A stretch of DNA of 64,000 bases from Tyto alba. Lineage: Eukaryota > Chordata > Aves > Strigiformes > Tytonidae. The translations under genes and the position numbers were made by a program. How positions within the stretch are numbered: position 1 is the first letter of the stretch; each line of letters starts with the position of its first letter. The notes under the pieces are model-generated. The model made no database searches and was not told the DNA's origin. It saw only the letters and a program-made list of their open reading frames with translations. The DNA lies in contig NW_024881330.1 in the NCBI RefSeq assembly GCF_018691265.1, positions 17,814,886 to 17,878,885 on the forward strand, given 5' to 3'. Of the stretch, positions 53,760 to 64,000 are shown piece after piece.

Positions 53760-56700
53760 AAAACCCTTGTTGGTTTTTCTATTCAAACTAAAGAAAATAA
53801 ACAACTTTTATTGCCACTTTTTAGTCAGGATATGAAATAATCAAATCTTGCTCCTTTCTTTTCTCTTAAATTTGTGAAAATTGCTTTTTTTAAGATTCTT
53901 TTTCACAAGGCAGCTGCACAATTGCCTAGCTTCAGTGTAATATCTAAAGCTACTGTGGTCTAGACATTTGAAAAGAAGACTAAAAATGATGTAATACAAA
54001 GTCTTAAAATCTAGTTGCATAGGGAAATAAAAAACCACAACAGAAAACCTGGGTTATTACATAATCTTTCATAAACATAATTTAAATTCCATTCATTATC
54101 ATATTTTATGTAATTTTATGTTTAAAGCCTTGCAAACACCTGTGAAAATGTTTAAATTGGCTTATACAGAACAAATAAATTTTACTGGAGTACTTGAAAC
54201 TATGGCAAACTCAGCTTCATATAAATACATTGTCATGCAGGTTATGTGTATTAATCTCTTTTAATATGCATTTTAATTCATGGAATATAATGAATTATAC
54301 AATATTTTAAGTATGTTGATAAATGATAATCAAAGTGATATATGTCCTTCAGAAGAGAGTCAAAATATTTCCCTACCCAGGTTGTGGTGTCATAGCCAAG
54401 ACACACTTATTCTTGCTTGTCTGATCAGCTGTGTTTCAGCACTTCTTTCTATTCACTAAGAGTTCTTCATCCTGATGTTTTCTGTCCTTATTGCTTAAAA
54501 CTCCTTTTGAGTTAGAAACTGTTGGCTGAAGTAGAACCAAAGCTTCTTTGGATCTTCCTGAAGCTACTGCTTCACTGTTTCTTGGCACTGGTAATCCTCT
54601 TTTGCTGTTTCTAAAATCAGTTGTGCTTTTTTACTCCATCCATTCACAGTTTCTGTAAAACTTACTTTTTCTGGCTACTTTCTTTTGGCTATTCTTTGCA
54701 CTCCATTACTTATGTATGAAACCATATTAGCCAAGTGGACAGAAGGGATTAAGTTAGCTTCACAGCTTTGAGTCTTACAGGCTGGCATGCACAAACTTCA
54801 ATATTCTTTATATCAAGTATACCTGGACTCTGAAAGGGCTTTTGGAAAATAATTCTTCATTTTCTGATAGTTAAACATTACTTTAAGCATCTATAACTTT
54901 GCTACCTTTTGAGATCCAGCATCCTTTCTCTCTCCCTCTCTCCCTCACTCCTCCTTTAAAGCTCTGGAAGATTTCAGTAGTAGCCCTGTACTTGCTATTT
55001 ATTTAACCTGTAAAGCCCATTTCTTAACTGCTTTTGTTTCCTTCCACCTTTCCTTCACCTCTTCTTAAGCTATGTACAAACTAATGCTTCAACTATGAAC
55101 AAAATAGTATCAAATACGTCAGTTAAGTGCACAATCAGATCTGCCTTCCATTAAGAATCTTTTCTTATAGGAAAATACAGATGGAGAGATGAAATACAAC
55201 CATGAGCTTTTCAGAATAGAACTTAGCTGTCATGCTCATGTTGAAAAGCATGCAAAGGGTTATTCTACTTAATACTTGACAGACAACTATGTAGAGCTGA
55301 AGCTGTATAAATACCAGCACTTTTGATGTGTGTTGCAATATGAAGAAAACAGATGTTAAAAAGTTTTCTCTTTCTCTGCTTGATTTTTCCATTGTTCTTT
55401 TATTTTGCTGTCATTTTCTATGTGAATAGAAATGTATCTTCATTCAAAAATTATTTATGAATTTAGAATTTTCTTAGATTTTTTTTTTCTGTTTTTTCTT
55501 TGAGAGAATTTGAAGCAGTTGGCAGTTGGGTAAAGAACAAAAGTAAGTAGTACTAAGTTGCCTCAGAACATCATGGCTAGAGTTGCCAGAAGGGGAAAAC
55601 TATCTTTATCACTTTTTTTCAGAACATCTAACAATTTAAATAGAATTTGTCATTTATTCCTCATCTCAAAAGCTGTTGCAACAAACAGCACACAGTACTT
55701 CTACCAGAAGACTCAGCAGTCATTATGAAGGCTTAGGTGAGATTCAGCTCCAAGACACCAAAATGTAGATGTCTTTGCATTGTAACATATGTCTAAGCTA
55801 AGGTATCTAAATACCCATTAAAGTTGGGGAGCTGTGGAGTACAGTTCAGCTGTACATGAATATATTGTGCACTGACATATGAAATCACCTAGGGTATCCA
55901 AGATATTTTTATGGCAGTGGCAGAAGTGCAGAGGCTCTTTGGGCAGACAAACCACTGTGTTGCAAAGCAGTATGTTATGAAGCAACAAAATTGCACCAGC
56001 CCAAACTATGTATTGACAACTGAATCTTCCCTATACCTAACTAATCCTGTCAGTGCTCGTTTCAGAGTGATTCAGCTGACCTCAAGGGTTGAGTAGAGGT
56101 GCTCTGGAGGAAATGAGACATCCGCATAGTGTTGACAAATTAGAATTTGCAGGAGACCATGCCATTCTGGTACAGAAACTAGAAGACAGTGAAGAACATC
56201 TAAAATGACAACAAATATCATAGAGGCAGCTGCTATGTCCTCTCCAAGGTGTGCACTTTAAGATGAATTAAAATAGTACATTCCACTGACTACATTGACT
56301 AGATTTCCATTTATTATAATAGTTTATATACCTAGTGCAACTACAGACATGCAGATGTAGGTGTCTTAATCTCAGGTTGAATCTCACATAACGTGACTAC
56401 TCACTGAAATGGCTTTTTACTACCAGCACGCTCATGGGCCTGAGATTCCCTGGGAGAAATTAAGGTGCTGCATCATTTGTGTCACATCTCTAGAAGTCTG
56501 CTACTAAAATAAGGGCTGTGCCTGCTTCTGCTTACAATAGTGTAAATAAGTTGCTGGCTACATTGGTAATTAATTTGACAGATGAGAGATTTAAAAAAAT
56601 TTTTTAGACAGATATTTAGTTCTCAGAATTGTAAATCTGTAACTTTTAAGTCCCTGAAATCTTATTGTAAAAACAGCCTAGATGTCTACCTGATTTTGCA

Positions 56701-59700
56701 ATGGATGGAGGAAAAAGGAACCCATTTTTCATAGAATTAAAGGAAATTACCAAAGTTTCTCAGCAGATTTTTTTTTTTTTTTTTTGCTTCCAGGCATAAC
56801 AAGAACTTAAATTACATACATTATCACACAAGTAAATGTTTTAGTGGATTTTCATACTCATGGGTCTTTTAACTCCATTTCATTTTATGCTGAGTTATAA
56901 TTTCTAAACAAATGATTTTACACCTTTGCACTCTTGAGTTGTCTTTTATTCACAACTGTACACCTGCACAATGACAATGTGAAGAATGTCATTTGGTTTG
57001 TTGTAGTCAAGTCAGAGAGGAGAAAAAATGCTACAATTTTTTCCCTCCCCCATTTTAAAGTATTTATTTCTATAATTTTCCCAGCTATAGATTTTAATAA
57101 CACCACTGTTGGCAGTTAGGTAGGTTAATTCCAATACAGTATATGGATCTAGAAAGATCTGTTTCTAATATTTTAATTCACTTTTTTCTACTTCATATAA
57201 GATAGTAATTAAATTTAAAAGTCAATGGAACTAATGCTAAATTTGAAAACATGGTAGCCTATGATAACATTTACATTGATGGATTGTAATTTACTTCTGA
57301 AATAAATGTTAAGTGGTGCAGTAAAGAGTCCTTCACATTTTTTAATGATTTCACATGTGACTTCTTAATTTCATACTCATCCTAAAGAAAAAACCTCTAA
57401 TGTTTTAGGTGCATTCAGACATTTTAATATATTTGTTTCATTTACTATTCTACAGATTCTGTTAATTGATTACAAAAGAACAAATGACAATATTTTATGT
57501 ACTACTGACTAAGTAATTCCATCTCTGTATAAGGATAAAAATGTACAGAATTTCTCTTTATTTCAATTTAGGTAATATTTAGAAAGGAAATATTTCCCTT
57601 ATTTAGGTCAGTTTTGTTGGAAGATCAGGAAGTTATAAATTGAAATGAAAAACAATATTTCAAACAACAATAAAAACCCCAGGATAATGGGATATTCAAA
57701 ATAAAAAATCCATAAGTAATATGGACAGTCCTGGTTTATGATAAAGGAAAAAATATTTTAAAATCAGTGTGGTTTCAGTGATCCTATTGATACATACATA
57801 TGAATATATATATATTTCAAATATATATGCCATATATATTTTATATATATAATTACATATATATAAAAATTATATTTATAAAATGAGTCCTCTAAGAAAA
57901 CCAACTAAAATTAAAGAAAAATTATGTATTAAAGTAAATATCCTCTGGCAGTGTAAATCTTCTGATCAGAGTACATTAACAGTAGAGTTTATAAGACCTT
58001 CAAAACAATTCATTTTGATAAGGTCAAAACAGTAGTACGTTAACCTGTATATCTCGATGCTTCATGGCCACAAAACAGTATAATATATTGCACTGATGAT
58101 CTGTTATGTCAGGATGATAAAAGAACTGAGGGAAAAACCTGGGATAAAACACTTGTTTACAATCAGAATTTTTAGTGGTACTGAGATAAACTGTTGGAAC
58201 CTTTTGTTTCCCCTTTGAAAATGTTGACATTCAAATGCTCCAATAATATGCTTGGGCCTTTTCATGAAGTGACTTATTTTTCCTGCAGTGAAAATTATTT
58301 CACCATAATTGAAAGTGATAAGCCATTCCAGTTAGTTTTTTAATAGTTTTGACCATTATGGAGTTTAATGAACACTGAAGGAGACAAACTTGAAGTGGTC
58401 TATTTTTGGAAAACAGATTTTAATTGTTAAAATGAATACTGTCAGTGACATCAGATGTATTAGAATTATTTCTGCTGGATGATTTACCCCCATTTCTTTT
58501 CTTCCCTCCTGCCCCACGATCATTTTCAACTTTTTTAATATTAGGAGGTAATTTTTCATTTTGGAGAGGTTTTTTTATATATTGATAAGCAACACCTACA
58601 CAATGAAGGAGATCATTTTGATAAGAAAACAACAGCCAGGTATATAGAGCTATATAATGAAGTAACTGAATGTGGGATTTTTGTGTCTTGCCTCACACTC
58701 AAGTTTCTCATGTACTTTCTAATCAGACTGCATAAATTATTATGCAGAATTATCTCTTCTCTCGGTCCCTGTTTTGTCTCTTGTAAAGACAAAGTTGTTG
58801 GTTTGTTGTTTGGTTTCTTGAGAACACTTGCACTTCTGATAGAAATCATATGCTCATGTCCTTGAGGATAAAGGCAGAGTATTTGTTTAGTTTTAAATGT
58901 AATTGTATAAACTGGATAGCTATGTGTTGAGGCAGAAAGTATGCGAAATATAGTTGTTTGCTCATTTGAATGTTTCTCCCTGCTTTATTATTTGTGAAGA
59001 TTCTAATCACACCATATGAATAAAGACTGAGTAGTATGTGGGTAGAACATTCTCCTGCCTAAAGATAGGAAAGTTATTATTTTTCCAATAGAAAAATTAG
59101 ATTCAAAATTCTGCTCTGGAATGTGAATATGGAAGTGACACATGCAATATGTCATGAAAGAAGTTATTCCCTAGTGTTAATTACGGTACTACAGCTTTTG
59201 CCCATTACCAGTATAGATAAGGTTGAGGACATTTGGCTTTACTCTTCAGGACTAAGTCTAAGACTATCTAATTCCAGGAGAAAAAGTACCTTTTACAAAG
59301 TATTCCCCAAACTCCTTAGTAAATAAGGAGCCAAATCTATTTAATGAAAAGTTAATGTTTTAATGAATTTTACTCCAAATAAGGAATAAATTTTTTTCTG
59401 AACTACTTTTTTAGTTTCCAGCTACAGTTTATCTACCTTGGTTTCAGTCAGTGGATCTTTTTAAAGTTTTAACGTATCAGCTGCTTTATTTGTATACTGT
59501 ATCAGTAGCAGTACCAGAAAACTCAGAAAACTTAAAGAATTTATTTTTTTTTCCCCATTCACAGGCACCTGGAAATTAATTAAACATATACCTCTATTTA
59601 ATAAAGTGTTTTCACTTAAATGCAGCTGAGACAATAAACCTTGCAAACTAGTGAACATTATTATATGGAATTTGTTAGTCTATAAAATCACTAACTAGTA

Positions 59701-60850
59701 ACAAAAAGATTCTCATTTATGTAATTTCTTTAGATCTTCATTATGTCAAACTTCAGTACCATTCCTATTTGAAAGAAAACTTGATAAAAGCCCTCTGAGA
59801 ACCATGTTGGTCTATTTCTAAATCTGTCTGAAAATTTCCAGAACAGTAGAAAACAACAGTAGAATAGCAGTGTGAATACTAAAGTGTTTGTAGCATCCCC
59901 TATGAGTGATTTTTTTTATTATTATTTTTTATTTTTAATGTATTTACTTGCTTGGTTTTAGAGATGTCAATATAAATATTTTTTTTTTGTTTGAATCCCA
60001 TATCAATAGTAACATTGTTTTACTTTTTCAGAAAATTAAATTATCCTGATTCCCAATTTTTTATGCATTTTCAATTCCACTGTTATTTTTTGAAGAAAGC
60101 TCATAGGTTTTGGAGTTAACATGACCCATAAATTTTCCTTAATGTCACCTATTTTAGCTAATTTACAAAGATTTATCCATGAGTGGTGAAAAGAAGTATA
60201 CATGTGAGCTGAGGTATAGAGGTTGAAAACTGAGATTAGAGGAAAAAAAAAAAAAAAGGGGGAAAAACAAATATTTGCATCAGGAATCCCCAAAAAGTGA
60301 ACTGACAGTTCTTAATAGAAAGGAATATGTAGGAGAAAGACAGAGCGCCACGTAAAATTATTAGAGTGAGGGATTTTGAGAAAAATATTTAGGTGAGAAG
60401 ACCGGCAGCAATAAAAAAATTAAATCTGAAGGTAATCTGTTGAATAGTTATGATTTACTGGATAAGAAAACTTCTTGTATAATGCATAGCCTGGTTGGAA
60501 TCTAGTCTGTGCTAGTTGAGAAAAATGGGCTTGAACAGGTAGCCAGAACAAACCTTGAAAGGTGTAAGAAAGTGTGTGTGGAGAGAAATGTTCAAAAATT
60601 ATTCTGCCAGTGTCCTCAAACTCCACTGCACAGCTGTGAAAATGTTCCTTCCTGCCATGAATTATCTGAACCCTAACAGAAAAGTTTGGGTCAACAAGGT
60701 GTTTTTTGCATGGCATAGAGTGAACTGAGGTTCAGTTAAAAATAATGTCATGCAAAGTTGGCTATAATTCCTTTCTGTTACCATTTTGAAGAAGTTAAAA
60801 TGTAATTTGTGAATGACATACAAAATTACTCTAAGAAGTAGCTTAAGTGT
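53760..60850. other. Unique-looking AT-rich intron sequence
   Basis: No gene or repeat family recognised apart from homopolymers and the AT-rich dyad at 57795-57880. Confidence 0.6.
57795..57880. repeat. AT-rich (TA)n stretch with dyad symmetry
   Basis: Several ATATATAT blocks with self-complementary arms. Prone to cruciform formation and slippage. Confidence 0.85.
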
Positions 60851-60851
60851 C

Positions 60852-61565
60852 ACAAGATCATAGGGTAATTCAGATTGAAAGGGAACCTCCTACTCAAATA
60901 AATCTGGGAATTGAGATAAAGACACATTGGTCAGGGGTTTATTCAGTCCTATCTTGAAAAGTCCGAGGATAGAGACTGTGTAATGTCTCCAGGCAATCTA
61001 ATCACATCTTGACTGTCCTCAAAGGGTAAAAGTTTCTCCTTATATCTGCTTGGAATTTCTCTTCTTTCAACCTATACACTTTCCTTTTGTCCTCCCACAT
61101 CATATGTATCGGAAGGCTCCTTTTAGGCCCCCCTGAAGCTCTCTTCTCTGGGCTAAACAAGTCCAGCTTCCGCAGCCTCTCCTCACAGGCCAAGTGCTGC
61201 AGTCCCAACCACTTTGGGGATTGTCTTCCAAACTCACCCCAGTGTGTCAATTTCTTCTCAGGGCCCCTTCCTTTTGGTGAGCCTCAAACTGGACACAAGT
61301 GCTAAACAGAGGTGGGGATAATCCCTTCCATCAGCGTATCAGCCATGTTTCTGTTAATGCAGATCAGGATGCTGTTTGCCAGGGCACACTGCTGGCTCAC
61401 ATTCATCTTGCTGTCCATCAGGACCACAGGGCTTTTTCATCAGAACTGCTCCCCAACTGATTAGACACCAGCCTTTCCTATTGTTGAATTTGCCTTTATT
61501 TTGTGAGATTCCTGTTGGCCCATTTCTCTAGTCTGTCTTTGGTACCTCTGGATGGCAAGCCTGCT
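60852..61565 (-). mobile_element. CR1 LINE 3' portion, antisense, about 0.7 kb
   Basis: From CACAAGATCATAGGGTAATT it follows the CR1 tail: TATCTTGAAAAGTCCGAGGA, TGTAATGTCTCCAGGCAA, CCTTTTAGGCCCCCCTGAAG, CTTCCGCAGCCTCTCCTCAC, CAAACTGGACACAAGTGCT, GGGCACACTGCTGGCTCAC, TGTTGGCCCATTTCTCTAG, CTCTGGATGGCAAGCC. The order is that of the minus strand. The reading frames are broken, so the copy is dead. Confidence 0.87.
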
Positions 61566-61588
61566 TTATTCTCTTCCCATAACACACA

Positions 61589-61622
61589 CCCCCCTCCCCC
61601 CCGCCTCCCCCCCTCCCCCGGG
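61589..61622. repeat. C-rich tract with G-quadruplex potential on the minus strand
   Basis: There are C runs of 6, 7, 7 and 5 separated by single T or short G/T spacers (61589-61594, 61596-61602, 61607-61613, 61615-61619). On the minus strand this is four long G runs with short loops, which fits the canonical G-quadruplex pattern. It directly adjoins the CR1 fragment. Confidence 0.8.
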
Positions 61623-62079
61623 TTGGTGTTTCTTGCAAGCCTAAAGAGAGTCCACTCCATAGCCTCCTCTTTTTTTTTGCAAATAAAATTATGAGATCTG
61701 TTGATCATTACTGTTGTCAGTAATATCAGCAAACTCTTATGTTCTAAGGTAGTCAGTATACTAAGAGCAGTGCATAGTCCTCAGGTCCATATTTTAGTCC
61801 TTTTTAAAACTAAATCTAGGAAAAGAGTAGACGACAAAACAGGAAGCATGCTGCTATATAAATCAACCTGCACCTTGTCTGCTGTTGTTGCTGTGGCCTC
61901 TGCATTTCAGAGGAATATAGCAAAGTTGAAGAAAGTTCAGAATAAGATAGCAAACACCGAACACATGGATTAGTTTTCAATTGAAAAGTGATTGAATAGT
62001 GAGGAGCTTGCAGCTTGAAAAATAAATAGAGCTGTGGGAGGAAGAGATACACAGATTGGTAAATCATGAAATTCAGGGA

Positions 62080-62225
62080 TAGTACTTGAAATAGTTATAT
62101 CTGTTTTGGATGCCAAATATGAGGCACATACTGATGAAATGGGTTGCCCGAAGTCACTCTGGAAGTTGCCAGTGGAGTAGGGCACCAGATCTTCTGAGCC
62201 CAAATCCAGGGCAGCTGAAAAGTAG
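62080..62225 (-). mobile_element. MIR-like ancient SINE relic, antisense
   Basis: ATGAGGCACATACTGATGAA, GGTTGCCCGAAGTCACTCTG, GTGGAGTAGGGCACCAGATC, TCTGAGCCCAAATCCAGG match the order of a reverse-complement MIR core (ACTGAGGCACAGAGAGG, CCAAGGTCACACAGC, GTGGCAGAGC, CCCAGGTCTCCTGACTCCCA). It is diverged but co-linear for about 120 bp. Confidence 0.55.
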
Positions 62226-64000
62226 ATAACACTATCCCTTTCACTTTTTGCAAAGCTGGCATAATTGCTTAGGTAATGATGGTTTAGTTTATAGTACTGC
62301 CTTGGTGCACTGTGATATGTACAAATACTTGTGAAGAGAATCCTTGACTTGAAGGACATATATTGCAATTAAATAACTCTAACAAATACAAAAGGGAACG
62401 GGCATATTGACTTTCTGAAAGTAAAACAAAATGCTGCTTTTTCTACTCTCCTTCAACTGTCATTCCTTTCCTTTCTCACTTAATAGTAAACTTGGTATTA
62501 AAGGCAATACCTTTTAATTCATAATATATACATGTCTAGTGTACAGGTGTAACAGGCAAATAGCTTATGTAGGTTTATAACTGGAGATATAAGAAGGATT
62601 TCTTTTCATTTGTATGCAGATTGGTGCTGGGTAGTTTGTCTTTTCAGGAAAGAGATATGAAAGCCACATGTTTAAATCATATTTGCCCCTGGAAAGTTAT
62701 AAAACCTGTATGTGTTAAATAAATTAATGATTTAAAAAATTATAAGTATGGTCTTGAAGGAAATTTCAGTTTTAAGAAGCTGACCTTGTGCTGTTTTCTG
62801 AAGCCATATGGACACACTATTTTGACACATAGATCAAACCAGTCAGTACTCAGTACTATTTAATCCAAGAATCATTCAGCTTCCCAATGACCCTAATGTG
62901 AATTTATGAATATTAACAGATCTGGAAGAAATTAATCCTTTTACCTCTTGTGGAGGCTATCACAATGTCAGTTTTGAGGGTTTAACTGACATTTAAGTAT
63001 CCCATGGTCTTTGTACATAGGGAAAATGTTTCCTTTTGTACTCATCTTTGTACTCATTTTGTGTTAGAATCAGTGTGGTGTGGTTTTTGTTCTATTTTCA
63101 TTTATTATTTCCTGAGGGAATGAATTTACTCTATATTCTTGAATATTCTTGATCACTGCTATCCAGTAACTTTTTCTCACATGTGAAAGAAGTTACTTTG
63201 GAACTCTATAGGATCTTCGAGAAACTCTTGCCTCTTCAAAGATTGTCATAGTGCCATCTAATTTATATAAAGTAAATATATAGCAATGACAGTATAACTG
63301 TTAACATTTTTCACAGAAGAAAAATTCTAAGTAGTAATAACCAGAACCTAATGAGAGACATAGAGAACATAATATGTTATAAGCAACAAGCACGAGCATT
63401 TCAATATTTTTCAAGACCCACTCATAAAGTTTCTGATGTCTTTCATAATTACATTTCTGAGAAGAGAAAAATTTTTAATGGAATTTTTGTCACCCAAAAC
63501 AACTCAACAAAACTCCCTGTTAATCAAAAATGCTCACATAAATCCATGTTTAATACAAATTGTTTAAGATACTTAATACAAATTGTTATCCATCAAGATA
63601 AGTTTAAATAAATCATTCTCAAATCATAACACTATGTAAGTTAGTTTGTACAGGAGAAGATATGAAAATTGTTTTAGAGATTACTTTTATAATTTTTGCT
63701 GACATTAATCCCAGTAATATTAAGTGATAGTTATTTCAACTTGTTACCCACTAAGGACCTCAAATTCTAAGGAATTATATATAGTGCAAGGAATTTTACA
63801 TTCGTGTAGAAAAACATAAAATCTTCTGCAGGTAAAAACACAGAGAAACTGTTCTTTTTTTATATTTAGAATTTTATTTTTCCTCAGGAATATTAATAAT
63901 TCAGTATTACTCATTTAAAAGACATAAAAAATAAAATACTAACAAAAAATATCATCTTAGTGACAATAATAACATCCCCAATAAAATTCTATACCCCAGA
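62226..64000. other. Unique-looking AT-rich intron sequence
   Basis: Nothing recognised. No next CSMD exon before the window ends. Confidence 0.6.

Noticed and set aside
61970..62368. 132-codon minus-strand frame
   Set aside because: It overlaps the MIR-like relic and shows no domain.

Overview
This window is vertebrate nuclear DNA, almost certainly from a bird. It is AT-rich and intronic. It carries CR1 LINE fragments in the CR1 layout typical of avian genomes, two families of avian-type endogenous-retrovirus LTRs, and two short coding exons with GT-AG boundaries. There are no bacterial-type genes, operons, CRISPR arrays or recognisable RNA genes. Almost all open reading frames here are chance frames, or frames inside GC-rich LTR and CR1 sequence.

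The only confidently coding sequence is two consecutive plus-strand exons, 17209-17416 and 50217-50329, separated by a 32.8 kb intron. Joined, they encode one complete CUB domain. Its sequence fits the CUB module after the first Sushi domain of a CSMD protein (CUB and Sushi multiple domains), and wording at several positions favours CSMD3 over CSMD1 and CSMD2. The window is therefore an internal slice of a giant neuronal gene: the end of an intron of more than 17 kb, a CUB exon, a 32.8 kb intron, a second CUB exon, and the start of another intron of more than 13.6 kb. Neither the preceding Sushi exon nor the following exon is in the window.

Region by region. 1-17208 (upstream intron) holds a solo LTR with a 5-bp target-site duplication (1668-2231), an antisense CR1 fragment covering the endonuclease and more 5' region (about 3313-4650), two antisense long LTRs (about 6802-7836 and 8940-9580), and a candidate alternative exon (14046-14180). 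17417-50216 holds an antisense CR1 3' end (about 25780-26040), an antisense long LTR (about 36495-37400), a GC-rich LTR-like patch (about 37775-38440), a MIR-like fossil SINE (about 48395-48610) and a second 564-bp LTR (49078-49641). 50330-64000 holds another antisense long LTR (about 52945-53757), an antisense CR1 (about 60852-61565) next to a C-rich tract with G-quadruplex potential on the other strand, and a second MIR-like fossil (about 62080-62225). Simple A/T-rich repeats are scattered throughout.

The observation most worth following is 14046-14180. It has a strong acceptor, an open frame in the correct phase, a length of 135 nt (45 codons) that keeps phase 1 at both ends, and retained CpGs in an AT-rich intron. 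It could add a cysteine-free segment of about 45 residues between Sushi 1 and CUB 2, or act as a poison exon if the neighbouring donor is used. I found no evidence of a wholly new biological system. All family names rest on recognition of the sequence and not on a database search.
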